Position numbers and translations under genes: made by a program. A stretch of DNA of 58,507 bases from positions 1-58,507 of the forward strand of contig JALOPW010000013.1 of NCBI GenBank assembly GCA_025453675.1. Direction: 5' to 3'. This DNA is from Methanolinea sp. (GTDB lineage: Archaea; Halobacteriota; Methanomicrobia; Methanomicrobiales; Methanospirillaceae). The notes below the pieces were generated by a model. It worked only from the letters and a program-made list of their open reading frames with translations, was not told the DNA's origin and ran no database searches. The first letter of the stretch is position 1. Each line of letters begins with the position of its first letter. Positions 42,316 to 51,315 of this stretch are shown here, in pieces.

Positions 42316-43122
42316 ATGACGCTTACCCGTCGTATCATCCCCTGCCTTGATTTAAAGGACGGGAGAGTAGTGAAAGGGACCCACTTCCTGGCATTGCGGG
42401 ATGCCGGCGATCCCGTGGAACTTGCACAGCGGTACAATGAACAGGGTGCGGACGAGGTGGTGTTCCTGGACATCACCGCCTCGAAAGAGCAGCGCGGCAC
42501 TATCATCGAGGTCATAGAGCGGGCCGCGGACCAGCTCTTCCTCCCCCTGACCGTGGGCGGGGGCATCCGTTCGGTGGAAGATATCCAGCAGATCCTCCGG
42601 GCCGGGGCCGACAAAGTGAGTATCAATACGAGCGCGGTTCACGATCCCACCCTGCTCAGCAGGGGGGCGGAGAAGTTTGGCACCCAGTGCATCGTGCTCG
42701 CCGAAGACGTGCGGAGGAACTTCTCGAAGAACCCTGACTGCACACCAATTACACTCCCCGACGGGCAGACCTGCTGGTACGAAGTGGTAATCTACGGGGG
42801 ATCCAAACCAACCGGGATTGATGCCGTCACCTGGGCCAGGGAGGCGGAGGAGAGGGGTGCGGGTGAGATCCTCTTAACCAGCATGGAGACAGACGGGACG
42901 AAGAACGGGTTTGATATCCCTATCACCTCCGCCATCTCGGATGCGGTCGGGGTCCCGGTCATCGCCAGCGGGGGGGTAGGGACCCTCGAGCACTTCTATG
43001 ATGGATTTGTCTATGGAAAAGCCGACGCCTGCCTGGCGGCAAGCGTCTTTCACTACGGGGAGATGACCGTCCGCCAGGTCAAGGAGTACCTGGCGGGCAG
43101 GGGTATCCCGGTACGGCTGTGA
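42316..43122 (+). CDS. hisF: Imidazole glycerol phosphate synthase, cyclase subunit
   Basis: The 268-residue TIM-barrel enzyme uses PRFAR and ammonia from HisH to form imidazole glycerol phosphate and AICAR. It begins [18 protein letters not shown] with the first catalytic Asp (CLD), has [12 protein letters not shown] and the second Asp in [15 protein letters not shown], and ends with [15 protein letters not shown]. No ribosome binding site precedes the ATG, so the mRNA may be leaderless. The stop overlaps the convergent pheT by 44 bases. HisH is not nearby. Confidence 0.96.
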   Translation: MTLTRRIIPCLDLKDGRVVKGTHFLALRDAGDPVELAQRYNEQGADEVVFLDITASKEQRGTIIEVIERAADQLFLPLTVGGGIRSVEDIQQILRAGADKVSINTSAVHDPTLLSRGAEKFGTQCIVLAEDVRRNFSKNPDCTPITLPDGQTCWYEVVIYGGSKPTGIDAVTWAREAEERGAGEILLTSMETDGTKNGFDIPITSAISDAVGVPVIASGGVGTLEHFYDGFVYGKADACLAASVFHYGEMTVRQVKEYLAGRGIPVRL

Positions 43123-44653
43123 GGTCCAGCTCCACCGCGGCCACCGGGTGCTCGAGCTCCCATGCATTCAGCACCGCGGGGTGGATCTCCCCGAATACCC
43201 CGACCTGCCGTCCTCCGACCAGGAGGGCACCGCGGCGGCCGGCGAGAAACGCAGGGTCATCCGGTTCTCTCACCGTGAATGCGAGGGAAAATTCCCTGCA
43301 GAGGGCATCGGCCACTGCGTAGGCCTCTGAGAAGTCTGCACCAAGGTGCGTGCTCACGCAGGCTACCCTCTGCCGGGTGGCAAGGCCCTCCACCACGTCT
43401 CCCAGCGCAAAGAGCCTCTGGGGAAGTTCGCGGTGGCGGTTCAGCTGGCACATCTCCAGGAGCAGGGGGATCAGGTCGGTCCGGACGTGCGTGTGCTCCT
43501 CGCTGATGGGGTGCATCACTTTGAGGGCCGAGTCCGGGAGCGGCCGCTGCATCCTGGAAGAGAGGACCCGCTCGTTCGTGAGGGTGAAGGGCATCACCTC
43601 CTGGAACCCCAGGCCGCAGAGGATCTCCCTTGCCGCCCCGTAGATCTCCATGACCGGGTGGGGACACCCTATAGCAAAGGTCGGGGAGATGGCGGCATCA
43701 AAGTGTTCGTACCCGTAAGCGATGGCGGCATCCTCGAAGATGTCCCAGTCATGCATGATGTCGGCCCGGTAGCAGGGCACCATAACCCTCACCTGGTCAC
43801 CCCCGGCTGGCTCTGCTCCAAAGCGCATCTTTTCCAGGAGGAGGGAGAGGGCCAGGGGATCGAGTTCTACCCCGAGGAGTGTGCTGGCCTCATTCGCGCT
43901 CACCAGCCGTTCCGTAGGCGCCAGGGTGGGCACATGGGCCCCGCCAATCTCCACGCACTGGATGGTGGCCCCCGTCTCTGCCAGGGCCGTGCAGATGATG
44001 TTCACCGCCGTTCTCAGCTCCCCGTTGATGATAGGGGGAAATGAGAGGACCCGGTCCCGGGCGTCCACGATCAGCGGGTAGCGGGGAAAGTCACGGACCA
44101 CGTGCGCATAGGCCCTGCCCTTGGGGTGGTGGTCCAGGATCTCCTCCATGGTCATCTCCTCCGAGAAGTCCAGGGGAACAAAAGCCCGGGAACGGTCTGC
44201 CGCCAGGTAGCGGAAAGGAGGTGTGACGGCATCCAGGTCATGGATGCCGATGGCCACCTTGCTCCGCCCTCGTCCGACTGCCCAGTGCAGGGCCTCCTGA
44301 AGGCCCATCAGGGAGAGGATCGACTCTTCGTCAAGGGAGATACCCCTGATCACCGCAGAGCCGAGGTAGGGACGGATGGCGGCGAGACCGGGATCGATGC
44401 TGAAACTGATCCCTGAAGGAGTGACCTTATACTTCGGGAGGCCGGTCTCCAGGCCCAGAAAGCCCCTCATGGCCCTGGCCACCCCTTCCACGGAGAAGAG
44501 GTCGGGCCGGTCGGGGAAGAATTCCACATCAACGTGGTCCTCCTCAATCCTCTCGATGTCCGATCCGATCATGGGGAGGCGTGCAAGGATGGTCTCCCGG
44601 TCAGAGCCCACCAGCCTCTCCAGGTAGCGGTAATGGAGGGTGATGACGGCCAT
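43079..44653 (-). CDS. pheT: Phenylalanyl-tRNA synthetase, beta subunit (archaeal type)
   Basis: The 524-residue subunit has the archaeal PheT layout: an N-terminal B1-like region ([21 protein letters not shown]), B3/B4 and B5 domains, then a catalytic-like class II core with [20 protein letters not shown]. It lacks the bacterial EMAP-like and anticodon-binding additions. The ATG at 44653 starts two bases after the pheS stop (AGATGAGATG), so translation is coupled. It forms an (alpha-beta)2 enzyme with PheS. The 3' end overlaps hisF by 44 bases. Confidence 0.95.
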   Translation of the reverse strand: MAVITLHYRYLERLVGSDRETILARLPMIGSDIERIEEDHVDVEFFPDRPDLFSVEGVARAMRGFLGLETGLPKYKVTPSGISFSIDPGLAAIRPYLGSAVIRGISLDEESILSLMGLQEALHWAVGRGRSKVAIGIHDLDAVTPPFRYLAADRSRAFVPLDFSEEMTMEEILDHHPKGRAYAHVVRDFPRYPLIVDARDRVLSFPPIINGELRTAVNIICTALAETGATIQCVEIGGAHVPTLAPTERLVSANEASTLLGVELDPLALSLLLEKMRFGAEPAGGDQVRVMVPCYRADIMHDWDIFEDAAIAYGYEHFDAAISPTFAIGCPHPVMEIYGAAREILCGLGFQEVMPFTLTNERVLSSRMQRPLPDSALKVMHPISEEHTHVRTDLIPLLLEMCQLNRHRELPQRLFALGDVVEGLATRQRVACVSTHLGADFSEAYAVADALCREFSLAFTVREPDDPAFLAGRRGALLVGGRQVGVFGEIHPAVLNAWELEHPVAAVELDLTAVPGYPCPPGTP

Positions 44654-44654
44654 C

Positions 44655-46103
44655 TCATCTCCCTCCCCGGTTCTCAAGGCCCTGCTGCCAGGATGGCATT
44701 TCCTTCACCCATTCAATGTCGCTCTTGTAGAGGAGGCGGAGATCCTTCAGACCCAGGCGGAGCATAGCCATGCGGCTGACCCCGAGCCCCCATGCCAGCA
44801 CGGGATGGTGGATCCCCCAGGGCGCGGTCACTTCCTCCCGGAAGATCCCCGCCCCACCCATCTCCACCCATCCAAGACCCGGCACGAAGACCTCTGGCTC
44901 CACGCTCGGCTCGGTATAGGGGAAGTAAGCCGGCCTGAAACGCACGTCAGCAAAGCCCATCCGGAAGTAGAACTCTTTTAAGTAACCGAGGAGGTGGCGG
45001 AAACTGACTCCCTCGTCCATGACGATCCCCTCGAGCTGCTCGAACTCGGGGAGGTGGGTGGGGTCGATTGCTTCCCGCCGGTACACCCTGTTGATGCAGA
45101 AGGCCTTCACCGGGGGTTCGGGGTGGGCTGCCAGGTGCTGGATGGAGAGGCTGGTGGTGTGGGTCCGGAGCACGCACTGTTCTGCCTTCTCCCTGCTCCA
45201 CTGCCCCCCCCACCCCGTCGAGGAGGTGGTGCCCCCGTGCAGGTGCATGTCCCTGACCCGCTCGAAGCCCGGGGGGACCTGGATGGTCTCTTTCAGGTAG
45301 AACGTGTCCTGCATCTCCCGTGCAGGATGGTCCTGGGGCTGGAAGAGGGCATCGAAGTTCCAGAACGCGCTCTGGACGATATCGCCGTAGATCTCGGTGA
45401 AGCCCATGTAAAGGAGGACGTTCCGCATCTCCCCGATCAGGCGCTGGTAGGGGTGCACCTTCCCGGGGTAGATCCTCTTTGGCAGGGTGCCAAGGCTGTA
45501 ACGGCGCAACCGAAGGTCTTTCCAGGTCCCGGTGATGATCTGTTCCCGTGAGAGGGTGCCCACCTCGGCCTCGAGGTCAAGCCCTCTCTTTACCAGGGTT
45601 TCTCCCTCTGTGGTCAGGGCGATGAGATAGCTCGTCTCCTGATGATCGGTGACGAGGCCCCTTTTCAGCAACTCGCCGAGTCCCGCGCCTCCCCGCGAGA
45701 GATCCCTGAGGGCGAGCTCTTCTTCCCCAGGGGCGTCGTTTCCTGTCTTCTCCACCATTCCGTCCCTGATGGCTACCCACCCTTTCTTTCGCATCTGGCC
45801 TATCCCAATCCGTGAGAGGGGGTGCCTTGTCAGCTCGGACATCGGGATCCGGTCCCCGAAACTCTGCAGCAACTGCCGTTCCGGGAGGCCTTCCCGGGCG
45901 TAGCGGGCGCCCTCGTCAGTGAGGGAATACGTGGTATCCACCTGCTTCTCCACCCGGCAGAGCCCGCGGCCCTCAAGCAGCATGGCAAACTGGATCACCG
46001 ATTCCCCGGAGGTCTCCATCCGGGCGGCCAGCGTGGCCGGGTCTGCTTTTTTCAGCGGTTCCAGGACTTTCAAGAGTCTTTTTTCATTCAGGGATAGGTC
46101 CAT
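44655..46103 (-). CDS. pheS: Phenylalanyl-tRNA synthetase, alpha subunit (archaeal type)
   Basis: The 482-residue catalytic subunit has an N-terminal winged-helix-like region (about 1-200, [17 protein letters not shown] and similar), as is usual in archaea and eukaryotes. Class II motifs are visible: motif 2 [26 protein letters not shown] and motif 3 [38 protein letters not shown] lies between. It charges tRNA-Phe together with PheT. The ATG is one base from the trpS stop, so trpS, pheS and pheT form one tRNA-synthetase operon. Confidence 0.96.
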   Translation of the reverse strand: MDLSLNEKRLLKVLEPLKKADPATLAARMETSGESVIQFAMLLEGRGLCRVEKQVDTTYSLTDEGARYAREGLPERQLLQSFGDRIPMSELTRHPLSRIGIGQMRKKGWVAIRDGMVEKTGNDAPGEEELALRDLSRGGAGLGELLKRGLVTDHQETSYLIALTTEGETLVKRGLDLEAEVGTLSREQIITGTWKDLRLRRYSLGTLPKRIYPGKVHPYQRLIGEMRNVLLYMGFTEIYGDIVQSAFWNFDALFQPQDHPAREMQDTFYLKETIQVPPGFERVRDMHLHGGTTSSTGWGGQWSREKAEQCVLRTHTTSLSIQHLAAHPEPPVKAFCINRVYRREAIDPTHLPEFEQLEGIVMDEGVSFRHLLGYLKEFYFRMGFADVRFRPAYFPYTEPSVEPEVFVPGLGWVEMGGAGIFREEVTAPWGIHHPVLAWGLGVSRMAMLRLGLKDLRLLYKSDIEWVKEMPSWQQGLENRGGR

Positions 46104-46104
46104 C

Positions 46105-47361
46105 TCATTCCACCTTCACCAGGTGTGCCGCAGCTTCCATCCTCTCCCGGAAATCCCGGATAAAGGCCAGCACCCGGACTGCGGTCTCTTTCTTGCACTG
46201 TCCACACATCAGCTCCCCTTCGAGGCAGCGCCTGCGGATCTCCATAAGCTCTGCATCGTCCTCCACCATATGAAAGAGGTTCAGGAGGAAGAGCGGGCAC
46301 CGGTCGGGCTCCCCGCCCTGCTCCTTCTGCTCTGCCAGGGTGGCCCGCCCCCCCGTGAGGGCCGCCATCACCTTCTTTCTGACCACTTCGTCAGGCTCTG
46401 TGAAGGTGATGGTACTCTCAGGGACGCTGCTGGACATCTTCCCGCCCTGGAGGCCGGGCATGAACCGGTGGTAGGTCGACGAGGGGGTGAAGAACCCATA
46501 GCCACCATGGGCGATCTCGATCTGGCGCACCTCTGCGCTCACGTCGATGCACTTCCCTCCCGGGATGTCCACGTGGCCTTCATACTTCTTTGATCCACGG
46601 TATCTGCGGTGGACCTCGTCCAAAGCCGCTGGAGGGGCATTCTTGGACCTGACACTGATGTAGCCTTCCCTCTCCTCCACCGTGAACATCCGCAGCTTGT
46701 GGGCAACCCCCCTTGTCAGCCGGATATGGGGGTCCTGGTCGATTCCCACCGGGACGATGGTGGGAGCGGGGGGGCTGTCCACCTGGGGATAGAGGATATC
46801 TGCCACCTGAGTGATCACGCTCTCTGCGTGGGCGAGGGCGGTCTCGTCCGAGAATCCGTAGATGGCCTGCAGCTCCGAGAAGTTCACCTTGGTCGCGGCC
46901 TCGAATGCCAGGTCCAGCAGGTGCTTGTTCCGGCTCTGGAAGTAGGTGTGCCCCTGGTACCCCAGGGCATACAGGCACTGCAGGTATTCCCTCCCATACT
47001 CATCGCACTTCGCCCAGGAGATATCACGAACCGCGTGGGCTTCCCTGTCAGCGATGGTGATATACCCGGTTCCGCCCTGCTCCACGTGCCACACCACCTC
47101 TTTCATCACCATCAGGTGACCGAGATGGGGATGACCGGAGGGCATGAACCCGGTCAGCACGTGGAAGGGCTTCGAATCCCTGATGGCCTCGGCGATATGG
47201 CGGTAATCACGGTGGCCCACCACCACGCCTCTGCTGATGAAGGATGGCACCCGGGGGAGGATGCCGCTTGCGCTGCTGATGGGTTCGATGCCGAACAGGG
47301 AGAAGAGTTTCTCGATATCGTCGGACTGCTGGCTGGACCAGGGATTTATGGGGGCATGCAT
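46105..47361 (-). CDS. trpS: Tryptophanyl-tRNA synthetase (archaeal type)
   Basis: The 418-residue class I synthetase has the HIGH-like SGHPHLGHLMVMKEV and the KMSKS-like GGKMSSSVPESTITF. GIDQDPHIRLTRGVAHKL is typical of the archaeal/eukaryal branch. The N-terminal extension (NPWSSQQSDDIEKLFSLFGIEPI) is also common in that branch. It charges tRNA-Trp. It lies 11 bases after the endA stop and directly before pheS, so endA, trpS, pheS and pheT probably share a transcript. Confidence 0.96.
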   Translation of the reverse strand: MHAPINPWSSQQSDDIEKLFSLFGIEPISSASGILPRVPSFISRGVVVGHRDYRHIAEAIRDSKPFHVLTGFMPSGHPHLGHLMVMKEVVWHVEQGGTGYITIADREAHAVRDISWAKCDEYGREYLQCLYALGYQGHTYFQSRNKHLLDLAFEAATKVNFSELQAIYGFSDETALAHAESVITQVADILYPQVDSPPAPTIVPVGIDQDPHIRLTRGVAHKLRMFTVEEREGYISVRSKNAPPAALDEVHRRYRGSKKYEGHVDIPGGKCIDVSAEVRQIEIAHGGYGFFTPSSTYHRFMPGLQGGKMSSSVPESTITFTEPDEVVRKKVMAALTGGRATLAEQKEQGGEPDRCPLFLLNLFHMVEDDAELMEIRRRCLEGELMCGQCKKETAVRVLAFIRDFRERMEAAAHLVKVE

Positions 47362-47372
47362 GCTCTACCTAC

Positions 47373-48380
47373 TCACAGTTTGATCCGGGCGAATTCCACG
47401 TATTGGATTCCTTCACTATGTTCGCACCCGAACAACATCTTCTTTTTCACACTGTGAGCCAGGCGGACGGACCTCGAGATGGCACTCATGGGGAGTGCCC
47501 CACCCCCGGGGAGGGCCTGCACCAGCATCTCGGAGTGGACCTTCTTCCCGGTATAGACCCGGAAGTGGTGGCCGAATTTGTAGCCTGTGCGGGGCACGAA
47601 CCCCCGGTTCCTCAAGTCCTCGTAGACCCGGATCTTCTCCGGGAACTCGATATCGGACTCCTTTGCCATCTCGTAATAGTGTGCGGGATCAACAGTGTGT
47701 TCGTTCCGGTGAAGGGTGAGCCGGCCTGATCGCATCAGGCTGAGGATCTCCAGTGGGGCAAGGACCAGGCGCTCCGGGTCGAGCTGCATCCCGTAGGTCC
47801 CCTGGGCCGGGTCCCCGGTTGCTTCGGAATGGACAATGGCGTATCTTCCCACCAGTTCCCCCACCATGGGACCAATAGTCATACCCCCCTCTATTGCAGG
47901 GAGGGGCTGTATCTTCACTTCGTAATACGTCAGCTCGTTCTCGTCATCGACCACGGCCAGGACATGCTGCTTTCGCAGGTTGAGCGATGCCGATGCCTCA
48001 TGGACAAGCTCCGAGAAGTCGATAAGGTCCCTCTCGGAGATGACCCGGATCATGTACTGGGACTGGCCCGTCCCCGGTCTCTGCCCCCTGCGGAAGACCC
48101 GGAAGTCGTGCGGACCGGTCTGGACCACGTATCCCCTCTCCCTGATGTCCCGGTACACGAGGAAACTCCTCATGAAATTGGGTTTTTCTGCACATACCGC
48201 CATCAGACGATCAAAAGAGTACCCGGGGATCTCCAGGCGGCCCCGGTGGACAAGGTAAAGTGCCTCTTCCGGCGCCAGGCGGAGCCCGTCTTTCTCGGGC
48301 CTGCCATAGCCGCTCTGGTCATAGAGTGCCCGCCCGTCCTGGCCCAGCCGTACCCAGGTCCCGTCGAATATGGCTTTCAC
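47373..48380 (-). CDS. endA: tRNA-splicing endonuclease, two-repeat (alpha2) type
   Basis: The 335-residue protein contains two endonuclease repeats, each with a YLVHRGRLEI/ILSLMRSGRLTL-like and VYRDIRERGYVV/VYEDLRNRGFVP segment. This marks the homodimeric alpha2 class of euryarchaea. Only the second repeat keeps the catalytic triad: Tyr in TGYKFGHHFRVY, His in KKVHSEMLV and Lys in VRLAHSVKKKM. It cuts bulge-helix-bulge introns in precursor tRNA and rRNA. It is the first gene of the synthetase operon. The first repeat is degenerate, as expected for the family. Confidence 0.93.
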   Translation of the reverse strand: MKAIFDGTWVRLGQDGRALYDQSGYGRPEKDGLRLAPEEALYLVHRGRLEIPGYSFDRLMAVCAEKPNFMRSFLVYRDIRERGYVVQTGPHDFRVFRRGQRPGTGQSQYMIRVISERDLIDFSELVHEASASLNLRKQHVLAVVDDENELTYYEVKIQPLPAIEGGMTIGPMVGELVGRYAIVHSEATGDPAQGTYGMQLDPERLVLAPLEILSLMRSGRLTLHRNEHTVDPAHYYEMAKESDIEFPEKIRVYEDLRNRGFVPRTGYKFGHHFRVYTGKKVHSEMLVQALPGGGALPMSAISRSVRLAHSVKKKMLFGCEHSEGIQYVEFARIKL

Positions 48381-48756
48381 TGTATTCTAATGGGTATGGT
48401 ACGTTCATAATATCATGTGGCCCCGGGGTATGCCTTATGAAATGAGGAAACCAGGAATTGGGGGAAATGATCACTCTTATGGAATACCAATTATTTTGCC
48501 TGAAAATTACAATGAATCGAAAATTGGTCATTAATTATCATTATCTCCGGGATTTGTCCGGCGCGAGGAGGTCGTGCACAACGCAGGCATGCAATACTTA
48601 GGTAATACCTTCGTAATACTTTTCACACAAAATACGCCCGTAAAGGAAAGGGCTTATACCATACTGGCTGGAAACCTCTCCTTTCATATATCCTGAGAGG
48701 TGATCCGGAAGTCCTCCGGGACAGGACCCTCCGGGGATTTGAGTGGAGTGACAGGG
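48381..48756. promoter_or_regulatory. AT-rich divergent promoter region between endA and the six-gene cassette
   Basis: The stretch is notably AT-rich. Three AATACYT repeats occur with an 11-bp period (48593-48599, 48604-48610, 48615-48621). A TTTCATATA box (48682-48690) lies about 70 bases before the first cassette ATG. An inverted repeat ACCAAT/ATTGGT (near 48486 and 48519) sits farther up. No supported gene. Confidence 0.5.
48593..48621 (+). repeat. Three AATACYT direct repeats, 11-bp period
   Basis: AATAC begins at 48593, 48604 and 48615, followed by TT, CT and TT. The exact helical-turn spacing puts them on one face of the DNA, as in a cooperative regulator binding site. Confidence 0.6.
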
Positions 48757-49344
48757 ATGATGATCAATGGTGCCGGGTTTCTCGAACGGTCCAGGGTGAA
48801 CGGCCCGGGCGAAAGAGCGGTGATCTGGGTACAGGGGTGCCCACTTCGCTGCCCGGGATGTTTTAACCGGGAATTGTGGTCATTTCGGAAGAACTACCTG
48901 GTGACTGCCGAAGAGATGGCAGCCCGCATCCTTTCCATCCCCGGGATCGAGGGGGTGACATTCTCGGGAGGCGAACCCTTCTGCCAGGCAGTCCCCCTTG
49001 CCGCGCTGGGGAGACTGGTCCGCGAAGAGGGGCTGTCCGTGGTCACCTTCAGCGGCTACCCTGCCAGGAGGCTCCAACACAGCACGAGGAGTGACTGGAA
49101 CGCGCTCCTGCAGGTGACCGATATCCTGGTGGCAGGCCCCTATGATCTGACACGACGCCTTCCAAACTCCCTCTGCGGCTCTTCGAACCAGGAAATGGTC
49201 TATCTCTCCGGGAGAATTCCCCGTGGCCCCGGGCCTGATGCGAGGGAGGGGGACGTGGAGTTCACCATCAGCAACGAGGGGGAGATCACCATGACCGGAT
49301 TCCCGGAGGGGGGCCTTCCCTCATTCGGGCGGGGGTGCACCTGA
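48757..49344 (+). CDS. NrdG-like radical SAM activating protein, cassette gene 1
   Basis: The 195-residue protein has NGPGERAVIWVQGCPLRCPGCFNREL, with C28, C32 and C35 forming the CX3CX2C motif for the [4Fe-4S] cluster, and FSGGEPF at 69-75. This is the compact single-domain architecture of NrdG and pyruvate formate-lyase activases, which generate a glycyl radical on a partner. No NrdD or other glycyl-radical enzyme is in the window, so the target is unknown. The start at ATG-ATG 48757 is chosen because GGAGTGA lies eight bases upstream; a GTG at 48700 is in frame. Next gene after three bases. Confidence 0.83.
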   Translation: MMINGAGFLERSRVNGPGERAVIWVQGCPLRCPGCFNRELWSFRKNYLVTAEEMAARILSIPGIEGVTFSGGEPFCQAVPLAALGRLVREEGLSVVTFSGYPARRLQHSTRSDWNALLQVTDILVAGPYDLTRRLPNSLCGSSNQEMVYLSGRIPRGPGPDAREGDVEFTISNEGEITMTGFPEGGLPSFGRGCT

Positions 49345-49347
49345 CGC

Positions 49348-49743
49348 ATGTCCCACTTCAGCAGGGTCAGGACTGCATTCCGCAACAAGTCCCTCCTTGC
49401 CCAGTGCCTCCGGGAGACGGGCTACGAAGTGCAGGAAGGGGGAACGATACGCGGGTATCACGGGGTGCAGCAGGTTGACCTGGCAGTGACCGGGAAGGAC
49501 GGATACGGGGTGGGATTCGTCCAGAATGCCGACGGGTGTTATGACGTCCTGGCAGATTCCTGGGGGGTGAAGGGGGCTGATCGGAAGATTATGGACTCCC
49601 TTCGCCGGAATTACCCACGTATCCAGCGGGAATACGCGAGGATGATGGTGCGTGAGCAGACCGCGAGGGAAGGTTACACCATGGTCGAAGAGGTGGAGCA
49701 GGAGGACGGCTCTGTCCGTATCCTGGTGCGGAGGTGGACATGA
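49348..49743 (+). CDS. DUF1257 (Ycf35-like) protein, cassette gene 2
   Basis: The 131-residue protein starts MSHFSRVRTAFRNKSLLAQCL and contains YHGVQQVDLAVTGKDGYGVGFVQNADGCYDVLADSWGV, the DUF1257 core. Family members, including plastid/cyanobacterial Ycf35, have no established function but recur beside Ycf46-like AAA+ proteins and DUF2997 proteins. Here that association is reproduced with both partners in the same operon. It is a small cytosolic protein with no membrane segment. The stop overlaps the AAA+ gene by four bases (ATGA). Confidence 0.83.
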   Translation: MSHFSRVRTAFRNKSLLAQCLRETGYEVQEGGTIRGYHGVQQVDLAVTGKDGYGVGFVQNADGCYDVLADSWGVKGADRKIMDSLRRNYPRIQREYARMMVREQTAREGYTMVEEVEQEDGSVRILVRRWT

Positions 49744-51308
49744 GAGAAGGTTCCAGGGACCAGGAGATCCCGGTCCAGATCGATCTCTGTCTGCGGGCCC
49801 GCATCACCCTGCTCATTCTGCACACCCCAGAAGAAGAGAGGGCTATCCGGATGCTGCAGGAGGTCTGCACGCGCTGGAGCCCGCCCCGCCCGTTCCTCAC
49901 CTGGGATCTGGTAGAGGGATTCTCAGGGGCAGGGGCCGTACACGTGAGGGGATCCGGTGCACGAGATCCCCTCCAGGCCCTTGACGAGATGGAGAAGACC
50001 GACGAGGCGGCCCTTATAGTGCTCAAGGACTTTCACGAGTTCTGGGGCAATCCGGGAGTGAAGCGGAAATTGCGGAACCTGGCCCAGAAATTCCGGTTCT
50101 CCCGGAGGACGATGGTGGTGATCACCCCGGCCCTGAAAGTGCCCGAGGAGATCCGGGACGATGCCGTGGTCCTCCATGTCCCCCCTCCCTCCGCGGGTGA
50201 GCTTGAACTGGAACTTGACCGTCTCCTGCGGGGGAGCGGGGTCCCAGATTCCCTCACCCCGCTCGGGAGGGAGAAACTCATACAGGCCGCGCTCGGCATG
50301 TCCCTCAACCAGGCCTGCAGGTCATTCTCAAAAGCCATCGTGCGGCACGGCCGTCTGGATGACAGGGACATCGATGAGGTGGTTGCAGAGAAGAAGGACA
50401 TCCTCTCCCAGAGCGAGGCCCTGGAGTTCTATAGCGCCACCGAGGCCGCGGAGAATGTAGGGGGGCTGGCAGTACTCAAGGAGTGGCTGCGCCTCCGGGA
50501 GAGGGCGTTTTCCCGGGAGGCCAGGGACTACGGCCTGCCCTCCCCGAAGGGGATCGCCCTCATCGGCATACCGGGGACAGGAAAGAGCCTCACTGCAAAG
50601 ATGATCGCAGGGATGTGGAGGCTTCCGCTGCTCAGGCTGGACGTGGGGGCCCTCTTCGGGAGTTTTGTGGGGGAGTCTGAGGAGCGGACCCGCCGGGCCC
50701 TCTCCCTCGCTGAGACCATCTCCCCCTGCATCCTGTGGATCGACGAGATGGAGAAGGCATTCTCCTTTGGAAATGGAGATTCAGGGACAAGCCAGCGGGT
50801 TTTTGCGTCCATCCTCACCTGGATGCAGGATAAGACCTCTCCCTGTTTTGTCGTGGCAACCGCAAACGATATCTCGGCCCTGCCCCCGGAACTCCTGCGC
50901 AAGGGGCGGTTTGACGAGGTCTTCTTCCTTGACCTCCCCTCCGGCGCAGAGCGGAAGGAGATCTTCTCTGTCCACCTCCGCAGACGTGGATTCCTCCCCG
51001 ATGACTTCGACCTGGAAACGCTCGCAAGGATCTCGGAAGGCTACGTGGGAGCGGAGATCGAGCAGACGGTCATCGATGCCATGTACCAGGCCTTCAACCA
51101 GGAGATGCGGCGCATCACCACCGGGGACATCATCTCTGCCCTCAAGACCCAGGTGCCGCTCTCTATCTCCCAGAAGGAAGTGATCGGGGACCTGAGGGCC
51201 TGGTTGGTCGAGGGGAGGGCGCTTTCGGCCTCCGCACCTTTCTCCCCTGCCGAGAGTACGGGAGGCGCTATTCACCTGGAGCCTGTCTCCTCCCCGGGTG
51301 AGCGGTGA
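49740..51308 (+). CDS. Ycf46-like AAA+ ATPase, cassette gene 3
   Basis: The 522-residue protein has one active AAA+ module. Walker A is GIPGTGKS (276-283), Walker B ILWIDEME (331-338), sensor 1 ATAND (374-378) and Arg-finger region LLRKGRFDE (386-394). The N-terminal ~225 residues look like a degenerate ATPase domain without a Walker A, with LITLL-, VVLKDFHEFW- and MVVITPAL-type strands, as in Ycf46. The C-terminal lid includes GYVGAEIEQTVIDAMYQAF. Members form hexamers and probably remodel partners; the cargo is unknown. The ATG at 49740 overlaps the DUF1257 stop, with GGAGGTGG just ahead. Confidence 0.88.
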   Translation: MREGSRDQEIPVQIDLCLRARITLLILHTPEEERAIRMLQEVCTRWSPPRPFLTWDLVEGFSGAGAVHVRGSGARDPLQALDEMEKTDEAALIVLKDFHEFWGNPGVKRKLRNLAQKFRFSRRTMVVITPALKVPEEIRDDAVVLHVPPPSAGELELELDRLLRGSGVPDSLTPLGREKLIQAALGMSLNQACRSFSKAIVRHGRLDDRDIDEVVAEKKDILSQSEALEFYSATEAAENVGGLAVLKEWLRLRERAFSREARDYGLPSPKGIALIGIPGTGKSLTAKMIAGMWRLPLLRLDVGALFGSFVGESEERTRRALSLAETISPCILWIDEMEKAFSFGNGDSGTSQRVFASILTWMQDKTSPCFVVATANDISALPPELLRKGRFDEVFFLDLPSGAERKEIFSVHLRRRGFLPDDFDLETLARISEGYVGAEIEQTVIDAMYQAFNQEMRRITTGDIISALKTQVPLSISQKEVIGDLRAWLVEGRALSASAPFSPAESTGGAIHLEPVSSPGER

Positions 51309-51315
51309 GCCCCCC

